From positions 1 through 64,000 of the forward strand of contig NZ_LIQI01000005.1 of assembly GCF_001418105.1 (NCBI RefSeq): 64,000 nt of DNA, in the 5' to 3' direction. The notes beneath the pieces were generated by a model. It was given only the letters and a program-made list of their open reading frames with translations, ran no database searches and was not told the origin of the DNA. The translations under genes were made by a program, and so were the position numbers. Positions within the stretch are counted from its first letter, which is position 1. Each line of letters opens with the position of its first letter. The DNA is from Lacinutrix himadriensis. GTDB lineage: Bacteria > Bacteroidota > Bacteroidia > Flavobacteriales > Flavobacteriaceae. Below, one piece after another: positions 27,705 to 35,686 of the stretch.

Positions 27705-28470
27705 ACGCATCCTTATCCCCTAAAAACTGCAATCTCTCTCGATATTTTTTTAGGTGATTTTTGTCTAGCGTTACAATTTCTGTTTGCTCTTTACCTAAAG
27801 CGATATTCGATATTTTTTTACCTAAAACATCGTAAACAGCCGAGCTTCCTGAATATTCGTAATTATTAATATCTAAACCTACTCTATTTACACCAACGCA
27901 ATACGTCATGTTTTCTATCGCTCTAGCTTTTAGCAAAGCATCCCAAGCAGTAATTCTAGGTTTTGGCCAATTGGCAACATACAATAACAAATCATAATCT
28001 TCGGTGTTTCTTGCCCAAACCGGAAAACGTAAATCATAACATACCAAAGGGCAAATTTTCCAACCTTTATAAGCTACTATTATTTTTTTATTTCCTGCTT
28101 GATACACTTTATCCTCTCCAGCAAGTGTAAAAGTATGTCGCTTATCATAGAGTTCTATTTCCCCTTCCGGATGTACAAATAAAAGTCGGTTGTAGTATTT
28201 GTTGTCTTCGGTAATAATTAAGCTTCCAACAATAGCTGCATTACTTTTTTTAGCCATTTCTAACATCCATTTCACGCTTTCTCCTTCCATGGTTTCTGCA
28301 AGATTGGAAGCATGCATTGTAAAGCCTGTAGTAAACATTTCTGGAAGAATAATGAGATCAACTTCTTGCGAAATAGAATTTATTTTTTCTGTAAAATGCA
28401 TTCTATTCTCTTTTGGGTTTTCCCAGACTAAATCGGACTGTATAAGTGCTATTTTTAATTTTTCTTGCAT
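27688..28470 (-). CDS. Omega-amidase / nitrilase-superfamily amidohydrolase (YafV/NIT2-like)
   Basis: 260 residues from ATG at 28470 (MQEKLKIALIQSDLVWENP). An in-frame ATG at 28551 would add 27 poorly conserved residues. The nitrilase catalytic triad is visible: Glu44 in LPEMFTTGF, Lys110 in YDKRHTF and Cys144 in VCYDLRFPVW. The length and TFTLAGEDKVY segment match YafV/NIT2 enzymes that hydrolyse alpha-ketoglutaramate or alpha-ketosuccinamate, and the methionine aminotransferase encoded nearby on the same strand (29232-30374) fits a transaminase plus omega-amidase salvage pair. The product is cytoplasmic. Its 3' end overlaps the convergent gene by 17 bp. Confidence 0.92.
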   Translation of the reverse strand: MQEKLKIALIQSDLVWENPKENRMHFTEKINSISQEVDLIILPEMFTTGFTMHASNLAETMEGESVKWMLEMAKKSNAAIVGSLIITEDNKYYNRLLFVHPEGEIELYDKRHTFTLAGEDKVYQAGNKKIIVAYKGWKICPLVCYDLRFPVWARNTEDYDLLLYVANWPKPRITAWDALLKARAIENMTYCVGVNRVGLDINNYEYSGSSAVYDVLGKKISNIALGKEQTEIVTLDKNHLKKYRERLQFLGDKDAFNLIA

Positions 28471-28510
28471 TTTATAAAGATACTTGTTTTTTGTAAAGTT
28501 GTAAAACAAA

Positions 28511-28548
28511 AAATTCCAGAATTGTTCTAAGGAACAACTCTGGAATTT
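28511..28548 (-). terminator. Terminator of the coiled-coil protein gene
   Basis: A 17-bp stem, AAATTCCAGAATTGTTC (28511-28527) and GAACAACTCTGGAATTT (28532-28548), with loop TAAG and one wobble pair. In the minus direction it is followed by TTTGTTTTAC. It lies 26 bp beyond the stop of the upstream minus-strand gene. Confidence 0.85.
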
Positions 28549-28573
28549 CAAATAACTATAAGCTTTTTTACAA

Positions 28574-29170
28574 TTAAGCTTTTCTTAATTTCTTTTCTGC
28601 CTTTTTGATATCACTATTTAAACCTTCCAATTTTTTAAGCCATTTTGCTTCGTCTTCTGGAGATAGTTTTCCTTTCTTTTTCAATTTCTCATATTTCTTT
28701 TGAGAGCTCTCTAACTTGCTATTTGCTTTATCAAAAGATTTTTGTGCTTTCTCCTTTTTCTTTAAAGCTTTTTCTGCTTGTTTTTGTTTCTTTTCTGCTT
28801 TTTTTAAGTCTTTTTCGTTCTTTTTTAGCTCTTTTTCACGTTTTCCTTCTTCTTTTTCCGCTTTCTTAATCTTTTCCTCTTTCTCCTTCTCTGCCTTTTG
28901 TAGCTCCTTTTCCTTCACTTCTTTTAACTGGTCTGCTTTTTGTTTTGCTATTTCCGCTTGTGCTTTTTCTTCTTGCACCTTCAGCTCCATTTCATGCGTA
29001 GCAAAAACAGCATTACGTTTTTCCTCACTTAGCGTTTCTGTAACGTCTTTTTCTGCTTGATAAATCTTACCTTCTTTAACGGTATATGTTTTTACATCCA
29101 CTGGAACTTCTTGAGCATTCATAATACAACTAAAAGCAAAAAGGAATGTTAGTGTAATTAATTTTTTCAT
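28574..29170 (-). CDS. Secreted Lys/Glu-rich coiled-coil protein, unknown function
   Basis: 198 residues from ATG at 29170 (MKKLITLTFLFAFSCIMNAQ, a signal peptide). A longer in-frame start at 29191 would precede the signal with seven non-conserved residues. After EVPVDVKTYTVKEGKIYQAE the protein is almost entirely a charged helix, with runs of KAEKEKEEK and KKEKAQKSFDKANSKL, ending DIKKAEKKLRKA. It is probably a periplasmic coiled coil. It lies between methionine aminotransferase and omega-amidase on the same strand with its own terminator. Function is not known to me. Confidence 0.8.
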   Translation of the reverse strand: MKKLITLTFLFAFSCIMNAQEVPVDVKTYTVKEGKIYQAEKDVTETLSEEKRNAVFATHEMELKVQEEKAQAEIAKQKADQLKEVKEKELQKAEKEKEEKIKKAEKEEGKREKELKKNEKDLKKAEKKQKQAEKALKKKEKAQKSFDKANSKLESSQKKYEKLKKKGKLSPEDEAKWLKKLEGLNSDIKKAEKKLRKA

Positions 29171-29231
29171 CGTTTTATATTTATTGTTCAATAATAGTTA
29201 GCAAATATATTGCCAAATGAATTTCGCTAGA

Positions 29232-30374
29232 TTATATTTTATTTAAAATTTCGGCAGCTCTTTTTAAAGTGTCTTCCGTTTTAGCAAAACAAAAACGCAA
29301 TACCTTATCATCTTTATGATTATCGTTAAAAACCGATAATGGAATGGACGCTAATCCATTTTCAATAGTTAATCGCTTTGCAAAATCCACATCGTATTCT
29401 TGTGTAATTTCAGAAAAATCTAAAACCTGAAAATACGTTCCTTTTGCTGCATTAAATTGAAATCGCGAATCTTTTATCCAACTTAAAAACAAGTCTCTTT
29501 TCTCTTGATAAAAACCCGAAAGCTCTAAATAATGACTTGGCTCTTTCAGATAATCTGCCAATCCTTTTTGCATCGGGTGATTTACCGAAAACACATTAAA
29601 TTGATGCACTTTTCTAAACTCTTCCATCAGTTCTTTTGGCGCACAACAATACCCGATTTTCCATCCTGTATTATGAAATGTTTTTCCAAAAGACGCCGTT
29701 ATAAAACTTCTGGCTTTTAAATCTGAAAACAAACAGGCGCTTTGGTGTTTTTTCCCATCAAAAATAATATGTTCGTACACTTCATCACTCAATACAATTA
29801 TGTTTGTATTTTCAGTAAGCGCTTGAAGCTGTAACATATCGGCTTCCGAAAAAACACTACCACTAGGATTTTGCGGTGTATTTATAATAATCATCTTGGT
29901 TTTCCTGTTGATTTTCTGTTTTACAGCATTCCAATCTACTTTATAATTTGGCGCATTTAATTGTATAGAAATCGTTTTTGCACCTTGTAATTCTATTGCT
30001 GGTTGGTAACAATCGTAAGCTGGTTTAAAAATAATGACTTCATCCTCCTGCCTTACAAATGCCGAAATAATAGTAAAAATAGCCTGCGTTGCTCCTGCTG
30101 TAACTGTTATTTCCGTTTCCGGATTATAGCTCGTGCCATATAAGAAGTCAAATTTATTAGCAATACGTTGCCTTAATTCCATATTTCCAGGCATTGGCGC
30201 ATATTGATTGTACCCAGAATGCATAGCCTTTGTCACCAAATCCATTAGTTTTTTATCACTACTAAAACCAGGAAATCCCTGCGATAAATTAATAGCATTG
30301 TGTTGGTTAGCCAAAGCGCTCATTACAGAAAAAATGGTGGTGCCTACGTTAGGCAGTTTTGATGTATGTTGCAT
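29232..30374 (-). CDS. ybdL: Methionine aminotransferase (YbdL-like, fold-type I PLP enzyme)
   Basis: 380 residues. Class I/II aminotransferase motifs: INLSQGFPGF, AGATQAIFTII, NTPQNPSGS, VLSDEVYEHIIFDG and the PLP-binding SFGKTFHNTGWKIGYC (Lys231). The opening (KLPNVGTTIFSVMSALANQH) and overall pattern fit the methionine/kynurenine aminotransferase branch. It would transfer the amino group from methionine or aromatic amino acids to a keto acid, commonly glutamine-coupled. Omega-amidase encoded on the same strand would then remove the ketoglutaramate formed. Cytoplasmic. ATG at 30374; a long inverted repeat fills the divergent upstream region. Confidence 0.9.
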   Translation of the reverse strand: MQHTSKLPNVGTTIFSVMSALANQHNAINLSQGFPGFSSDKKLMDLVTKAMHSGYNQYAPMPGNMELRQRIANKFDFLYGTSYNPETEITVTAGATQAIFTIISAFVRQEDEVIIFKPAYDCYQPAIELQGAKTISIQLNAPNYKVDWNAVKQKINRKTKMIIINTPQNPSGSVFSEADMLQLQALTENTNIIVLSDEVYEHIIFDGKKHQSACLFSDLKARSFITASFGKTFHNTGWKIGYCCAPKELMEEFRKVHQFNVFSVNHPMQKGLADYLKEPSHYLELSGFYQEKRDLFLSWIKDSRFQFNAAKGTYFQVLDFSEITQEYDVDFAKRLTIENGLASIPLSVFNDNHKDDKVLRFCFAKTEDTLKRAAEILNKI

Positions 30375-30447
30375 ACAGTAAATATAGTCAGTTATTAGAA
30401 CATAAATTTAGTCCTTTTTAACAATTTTTACTTCTTGGTTTTTTTTG

Positions 30448-30605
30448 TACTCAAAACAAATAGTTCTTCGGTTTTTACACAAGTTCTTCTTCCCTTTTTC
30501 TGCGTTAAAATTTTCAACCATAACTGTGCTATGATTGAAAATTTTGCCTTGATAAAGAAAACAATAACTACCTCTAAAATTCCCAAAAACTATTTGTTTT
30601 GAGTA
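30448..30605. repeat. 158-bp imperfect inverted repeat with a central palindrome
   Basis: The outer arms TACTCAAAACAAATAGTT (30448-30465) and AACTATTTGTTTTGAGTA (30588-30605) are perfect 18-bp inverted repeats. The inner arms AAAATTTTCAACCATA (30507-30522) and TATGATTGAAAATTTT (30530-30545) match with one difference around a 7-base loop. Between them, weaker complementarity continues. The element occupies most of the divergent promoter region between methionine aminotransferase and the S46 peptidase. A TATCTTTG -7-like motif starts inside its right end (30604-30611). It could be a decayed MITE or a regulatory cruciform. Confidence 0.75.
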
Positions 30606-30633
30606 TCTTTGAAAGCATTAAAAAACAAGACTT

Positions 30634-32730
30634 ATGAAACTATTTAAATTCCTCTTACTTTTTATTTCGCTGAATCTTTCGGCACAACAAGGTGGTATGT
30701 GGATTCCTTCCTTATTAGAAGGTATGAACGAAACCGAAATGACAAACCTAGGTAGTAAACTTACTGCGCAAGATATATATGATGTAAACAACTCTAGTCT
30801 TAAAGACGCTATTGGGCATTTTAATGGTGGTTGTACTAGTGAAGTTATTAGTGATAAAGGATTAATATTAACGAATCATCATTGTGGTTTCGGACAAATA
30901 CAAGCGCATTCGTCTTTAGAAAATGATTATTTAAAAGATGGTTTTTGGGCAATGTCTTTAGAAGAAGAACTGCCAAACGAAGGCTTATACATTGAATTTA
31001 TTGTAAGTATTACAGATATAACAGAAGAAGTTCTTGCTGTTGTAAATGAAGATATGACCGAAAAAGAAAAGCAATCGGTTATCGATAAAAATTCGAATGG
31101 GTTAATGAAAAATTGGCCTAGAGAAGCTTGGCAAGATGTTAAAACAAAAGCTTTTTATAATGGTAACCAATACTTCTTATTCGTTACAGAACGTTTTGAA
31201 GATATTCGTTTAGTTGGTGCGCCTCCAACAAGCATTGGTAAATTTGGAAGTGATACCGACAACTGGGTTTTTCCAAGACATACTGGTGACTTTTCTATGT
31301 TTCGTATTTATGCAGATGCCAATAACAGACCTGCAAAATACAGCAAAGACAACCAACCATACAAACCAAAACACTTTTTACCTGTTTCTTTAGATGGTGT
31401 TGCAGAAGGTGATTTTACGATGGTATTTGGTTTTCCTGGAAGTACCAACGAATATTTACCAGCAGTAGCGATAGAACATATTACAAAAGAATTTAACCCA
31501 ACAAATATTGCCATTCGTGAAGCTGCTTTAAAAGTTATCGACGCAAAAATGAAAACGAGTGATGCGGTTCGCATTAAATACGCATCCAAACAAGCACGTA
31601 TTGCAAATGCTTGGAAAAAATGGATAGGTGAAAATCTAGGAATTGAAAAAAGTGATGCTGTTGCAAAGCGTCGTGCTTTTGAAGCTACTTTTACAAAAGC
31701 CTTAAGTGAAAAAGGTTTAGATGCTAAATACGGAAACATTTTACCGCAATTTAATAAACTGTATGCCGATTTTGCACCAATAAATATTAAACGTAGAAAC
31801 TTTATTGAAGTGTTCTTAGTAACCAATGAGCTGATGCAAATGACTTTTAGAGCATACCAAATGGAAGAAGCTATTACTGCAAATCCAGAAGCTTTTGATA
31901 AAGCAATAGAGCGTTTCTCAGGAACTTTACAAAGCATCCATAAAAACTATGATGTAGATGTAGACAAAGGTGTTTTTAGTAATGTGATGCCTTTTTACAA
32001 TAAAAATGTAGATGCTTCTATTTATGATAAAACCGCTTTTACAAATCTAGACGAAGCTTTAAAACTTTTAGATGGAGACGCTAAAAGTGTACTTAAAAAA
32101 CTAAACAAAGATGCTGCATACCAATATGCAAAACCAATGATTGCTGAGTTTTACAACACGATAAATAAAGAATACGAAGCAAAAAACGAACCTATTACAG
32201 CCTTACAAACCAAGTACATGACTGCATTAATGAAAGCATTACCTGAAGCTCGTTATTTTCCAGATGCAAATAGTACTTTACGTGTAACCTACGGACAAGT
32301 TAGAGGTTATGCACCAAGAGATGCTGTGTATTACAATCCTGTAAGTTATTTAGATGGTGTTGTAGAAAAATATGTTCCTGGAGATTATGAATTTGATGTT
32401 CCTGAAAAATTATTAGAGTTACATAAAAATAAAGATTACGGACAATACGCAGATAGCAACGGAAAAGTACCGGTTTGTTTCTTAGGAACTAACCATACTA
32501 CTGGAGGAAACTCTGGAAGTCCAGCAATTGATGCGCATGGAAACTTAGTTGGTTTAAACTTTGACAGAGTTTGGGAAGGTACCATGAGCGACATGAATTA
32601 CGACCCTGAAATTTGCCGAAACATTATGGTAGATGTACGTTATGTATTATTTATTGTAGATAAGTTTGCTGGAGCGACCCATTTAATTGATGAAATGAAA
32701 TTGGCACATCCTAAAACGGATAAGCAATAA
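30634..32730 (+). CDS. S46 family dipeptidyl-peptidase, DPP11-type (Asp/Glu-specific)
   Basis: 698 residues. A signal peptide (to about residue 18, SLNLSAQ) is followed directly by QGGMWIPSLLEG, typical of S46 peptidases. The chymotrypsin-like triad is visible: His83 in TNHHCG, Asp219 in RHTGDFSMFR and Ser627 in GGNSGSPA. Arg645 in NFDRVWEG lies exactly 18 residues after the serine. This is the position where P. gingivalis DPP11 has Arg673 (serine 655), which fixes preference for acidic P1 residues, while DPP7 has Gly. The periplasmic enzyme releases dipeptides from imported oligopeptides. Monocistronic, with a strong terminator at 32761. Arg-based specificity is an inference from family knowledge. 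Confidence 0.92.
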   Translation: MKLFKFLLLFISLNLSAQQGGMWIPSLLEGMNETEMTNLGSKLTAQDIYDVNNSSLKDAIGHFNGGCTSEVISDKGLILTNHHCGFGQIQAHSSLENDYLKDGFWAMSLEEELPNEGLYIEFIVSITDITEEVLAVVNEDMTEKEKQSVIDKNSNGLMKNWPREAWQDVKTKAFYNGNQYFLFVTERFEDIRLVGAPPTSIGKFGSDTDNWVFPRHTGDFSMFRIYADANNRPAKYSKDNQPYKPKHFLPVSLDGVAEGDFTMVFGFPGSTNEYLPAVAIEHITKEFNPTNIAIREAALKVIDAKMKTSDAVRIKYASKQARIANAWKKWIGENLGIEKSDAVAKRRAFEATFTKALSEKGLDAKYGNILPQFNKLYADFAPINIKRRNFIEVFLVTNELMQMTFRAYQMEEAITANPEAFDKAIERFSGTLQSIHKNYDVDVDKGVFSNVMPFYNKNVDASIYDKTAFTNLDEALKLLDGDAKSVLKKLNKDAAYQYAKPMIAEFYNTINKEYEAKNEPITALQTKYMTALMKALPEARYFPDANSTLRVTYGQVRGYAPRDAVYYNPVSYLDGVVEKYVPGDYEFDVPEKLLELHKNKDYGQYADSNGKVPVCFLGTNHTTGGNSGSPAIDAHGNLVGLNFDRVWEGTMSDMNYDPEICRNIMVDVRYVLFIVDKFAGATHLIDEMKLAHPKTDKQ

Positions 32731-32760
32731 AAAGTATTCAGTCACAGTTTACAGTTAATT

Positions 32761-32799
32761 AGACCTCACAGATTTTAAAATTTGTGAGGTCTTTTTTTA
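32761..32799 (+). terminator. Terminator of the S46 peptidase gene
   Basis: Perfect stem AGACCTCACA (32761-32770) and TGTGAGGTCT (32783-32792), with AT-rich inner pairing, followed by TTTTTTT. The sequence resembles a dispersed flavobacterial palindrome used as a terminator. Confidence 0.85.
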
Positions 32800-32904
32800 A
32801 CTCCTATTTCTTTCTTTTTTAGAAAATCAGGAACAGAAAGAGTTTCTCTCTTTAGTTAAATAGAGGTGGATTTGAAGCAAAAAGAGCGAAGCGAATTTTA
32901 AAAA

Positions 32905-33603
32905 CTATACAATCTTCAACAATTTCAACAACTCTTGCTTATACGTTCTACCAATAGGTAGTCTATTCCCTTGCACATAAATTTCATTTCCGGAAATTTT
33001 ATCGACATACCTTCTATTAATAATAAACGATTTATGTACTTGTGTAAAACAGGTTTCCGGAAGTTTTTCTTTCCAATTTTTAAGCGAATCAATAAATGAA
33101 AGCTTCTTGTTTTTTGTAATTATTGTAATGTAATTTCTATCGGATTCTAAATACAAAATATCGCTAATTATAATTTTATGAAGTGTTTTATCTACATTTA
33201 AAAAGAGGGTTTCTTCTTTATTTTCTTCGGAAGAAAGAGCAGATTTTTCGACGCTATTTTCCGCTTTATTAATTGCTTTTAAAAAGCGATCAAATCCAAA
33301 CGGTTTTACTAAATAATCGACAATAGTTTCTAACTCAAAACTACTAACTGCGTAATCTGGATATGCAGTAGTCATAATAATTGCTGGCGGGTTTTTAATG
33401 GTTTTAATAAAATCGATTCCAGAAATATCTGGCAAGTTAATATCTAAAAAAACCACATCTGCAGTATTACATTTTAAAAAAGTATTTGCTTCAATCGCAG
33501 CATTAAAAACACCCAAAAGCTCTAGGTTTGGTAATTTGCTTAAATAGTTCTTTAGAATATTTTGAGCAGGAATTTCGTCTTCTATTATAATACAAGTCAT
33601 CAT
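32905..33603 (-). CDS. LytTR-family response regulator
   Basis: 232 residues. The receiver domain (about 1-120) has IIIEDE acid pocket, phospho-acceptor Asp in VVFLDINLPDISG, IMTTAYPDYA and YLVKPFG with the conserved Lys. The C-terminal LytTR DNA-binding domain (about 135-232) includes YLESDRNYITIIT, FTQVHKSFIINRRYV and LPIGRTYKQEL. It is the partner of the histidine kinase encoded immediately upstream: its start codon overlaps the kinase stop (ATGA at 33600-33603), indicating translational coupling. It probably binds promoter direct repeats; targets are unknown. Confidence 0.93.
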   Translation of the reverse strand: MMTCIIIEDEIPAQNILKNYLSKLPNLELLGVFNAAIEANTFLKCNTADVVFLDINLPDISGIDFIKTIKNPPAIIMTTAYPDYAVSSFELETIVDYLVKPFGFDRFLKAINKAENSVEKSALSSEENKEETLFLNVDKTLHKIIISDILYLESDRNYITIITKNKKLSFIDSLKNWKEKLPETCFTQVHKSFIINRRYVDKISGNEIYVQGNRLPIGRTYKQELLKLLKIV

Positions 33604-34571
33604 GACAACTTCAATTTTAAATACACTTTATATACTTCGTCTTTAAAAACCTCTAGTTTATAATCTTCTTTATAAATAAGCTGTAAACGCTTTTCTAGGT
33701 TTTGTAGACCAATCTTAAAATCTTCGGTAGTTACTTTTTCTTTATCATAATCATTCAGACAAACACATTCTAAAACGCCATTTTTCTCTGTAATAGAAAC
33801 CGAAATATCACTTCCCAAGGTACTATGTTTAAACGCATTTTCAATAATACAAATCAGCAATAAAGGCGCAATTTGTTTTTCTGAAGATTGTATCGATTTA
33901 TTATAATTTATATGCTTTACACCTTCGGTTCTAATCCCTTGAAAAGTCATGTAATTATCTATAAACTGCAATTCTTTTTCTAGCGAAACGGTTTTGGCGT
34001 TACTTTCATATAACACATGTTTTAGGTTATCAGACAGCATTAAAATAAGCTCCGGAGTTTCCTTCGGTTTTTCTAAAGCATACGAATAAATGGTATTCAG
34101 ATTATTAAAAAGCACATGCGGATTTATCTGCGATTTCAAAAACTTCAACTCCATTTCTAAGTGTTCTTTCTTTACTTGTTCTACTTCGTCTTGCTTATCT
34201 AAGAAGCGATACAGCATCCAGATAAAAGAGAAGAAAATAAGCGGCACCAAGGTTTGCCATAAATAATCACTCAAGCATTTCATAATAGAACAACCACATT
34301 GCGCAAATACATTACAATACAATTGGGTTGCAAAAAAGGAGATTGCCGCAAAAACGAAAACATAAATAATATACAATCGCTTTTTTATAAAGAAAGGTAG
34401 CAGCAATAGATTATTTACATAGACGATAACCACCAAAATAGACAGGTACTGCAAAAACGGATTTTCGCGCCAATAATATTGCGAAAAAACAGAAAGAGAC
34501 ACAAACACAAAAAGCATCCAAAAGAGTATGTGTACCAATATTTGTGAAGTATGTTTTTTAAGTGTAATCAA
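33600..34571 (-). CDS. LytS-like sensor histidine kinase (His_kinase/HATPase type)
   Basis: 323 residues. Four predicted transmembrane helices (about 12-30, 42-60, 66-85 and 105-125) precede a coiled linker and the phospho-acceptor segment LKSQINPHVLFNNLNTIYSY. The usual motif is NPHFLFN; here Phe is replaced by Val, leaving the acceptor His intact. The ATP-binding part includes LLLICIIENAFKHS (N-box) and KIGLQNLEKRLQL (G-box). It should phosphorylate the LytTR regulator that overlaps its 3' end. Translation must start at TTG (34571): an in-frame stop lies just upstream and the next ATG would remove half of helix 1. Signal sensed is unknown. Confidence 0.9.
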   Translation of the reverse strand: MITLKKHTSQILVHILFWMLFVFVSLSVFSQYYWRENPFLQYLSILVVIVYVNNLLLLPFFIKKRLYIIYVFVFAAISFFATQLYCNVFAQCGCSIMKCLSDYLWQTLVPLIFFSFIWMLYRFLDKQDEVEQVKKEHLEMELKFLKSQINPHVLFNNLNTIYSYALEKPKETPELILMLSDNLKHVLYESNAKTVSLEKELQFIDNYMTFQGIRTEGVKHINYNKSIQSSEKQIAPLLLICIIENAFKHSTLGSDISVSITEKNGVLECVCLNDYDKEKVTTEDFKIGLQNLEKRLQLIYKEDYKLEVFKDEVYKVYLKLKLS

Positions 34572-34744
34572 GTTTAAAGTTTAATGGTCACTAGGAGTGA
34601 TTGTTCTCATACCGACTTAAGTTTTGTTGAAAGTACTCAGAAATGACTTAATCCTCAAAAATTAAGTACAAAAACCTCATTTAGTATTGCAAACGACCTA
34701 AAAATTGCTGTTTGTTGTTTTAAGTATGCTGTTGGTACTATTTA

Positions 34745-34776
34745 TTGGTAATAATTTCAAGACTGTATTATGTTTG
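34745..34776 (+). promoter_or_regulatory. Bacteroidota-type promoter of the thioredoxin-TPR gene
   Basis: TTG at 34745-34747, a 21-bp spacer and TATGTTTG at 34769-34776 match TTG-N17-23-TAnnTTTG. The start codon is 22 bp downstream. Confidence 0.6.
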
Positions 34777-34798
34777 AATCACAAAAACATCAACAATC

Positions 34799-35686
34799 AT
34801 GAATCGAACAATTATTCTATTAATCGCAATTTTAAGTTTTTCAGCAACATTTTCACAAACTGTAAATCATCAAGTTTTAGATGAAAAAGGAAATGAAATG
34901 TTATTAGGAACCATCAATAAAAAAGGTTTACAAAATGCCCCTTTTAACGAATGGTTTAACAAAAATCATGACGATTATGCGGTCAATGAAAAAATAGCTA
35001 ATCAACTAAAGGACTCCTTAAACGATTATACTATTAAAGTATTTCTTGGTACTTGGTGTGGGGATAGCAAAAAGGAAGTTCCGCAATTCTATAGTGTTTT
35101 AGAAGCTGCTAATTTTACTGAAAACCAGTTAGAAGTTATTGCTTTAGATAGAAAAAGTGAGGCCTATAAACAAGGTCCGAATGGCGAAGAAAAAGGCATG
35201 AATATTCACAGAGTACCAACTTTTATTTTTTATAAAGATGGTAAAGAAGTAAATAGAATAGTAGAACATCCACAAGAAACTTTAGAACGTGATATGCTTA
35301 AAATAGTGAACGGAGAACGCTATTCATCAAATTATATAGCTGCAAATTATGTGCAAAATTTATTGGCAAGTAAAACTATAGATAGTTTAAAAATAGAAGA
35401 AGCCAATTTGGTTTCTATGTTGTCAGAATATGTAGAAGGAAGTAGAGAATTAAACACTTTAGGTTATGTGTATTTACGAGCGAAAGAATTGGATAAAGCG
35501 ATGTATGTTTTTGACTTAAACACAAAGATATTTCCGTATAAACACAATGTGTATGATAGTTTAGCGGAAGGCTATTTTGAAACCAAAAACAATAAGGAAG
35601 CTTTAAAAAATTATTACAAAGTGTTAAGTCTTAATCCCGAGGATAAAAATGCTCTTGAAATGATTGAAAAAATAAACCAATTTTAA
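34799..35686 (+). CDS. Secreted thioredoxin-fold protein with C-terminal TPR, atypical WCGDS site
   Basis: 295 residues. Signal peptide MNRTIILLIAILSFSATFSQ. The thioredoxin-like domain (about 65-180) contains VFLGTWCGDS with a single Cys87 where CxxC is expected, and RVPTFIFYKDGK with the cis-Pro. The C-terminal region (about 215-295) reads like tetratricopeptide repeats (RELNTLGYVYLRAKELDKAM, VYDSLAEGYFETKNNKEALK). With only one active-site cysteine it is unlikely to be a normal dithiol oxidoreductase; a monothiol or binding role is possible. Its stop overlaps the convergent gamma-carboxylase-like gene by 4 bp. Confidence 0.85.
   Translation: MNRTIILLIAILSFSATFSQTVNHQVLDEKGNEMLLGTINKKGLQNAPFNEWFNKNHDDYAVNEKIANQLKDSLNDYTIKVFLGTWCGDSKKEVPQFYSVLEAANFTENQLEVIALDRKSEAYKQGPNGEEKGMNIHRVPTFIFYKDGKEVNRIVEHPQETLERDMLKIVNGERYSSNYIAANYVQNLLASKTIDSLKIEEANLVSMLSEYVEGSRELNTLGYVYLRAKELDKAMYVFDLNTKIFPYKHNVYDSLAEGYFETKNNKEALKNYYKVLSLNPEDKNALEMIEKINQF

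Noticed and set aside
28470-28551. Longer N-terminus for the omega-amidase
   Set aside because: The added residues are AT-driven, overlap the terminator of the upstream gene, and precede the conserved MQEKLKIALIQ start.
28645-29060. Plus-strand frames rich in Ser/Phe/Leu
   Set aside because: They are the antisense of the Lys/Glu-rich coiled-coil gene; composition is a mirror artefact.
31308-31937. Long minus-strand frame inside the S46 peptidase
   Set aside because: Shadow frame without motifs; the sense frame carries the full catalytic triad.
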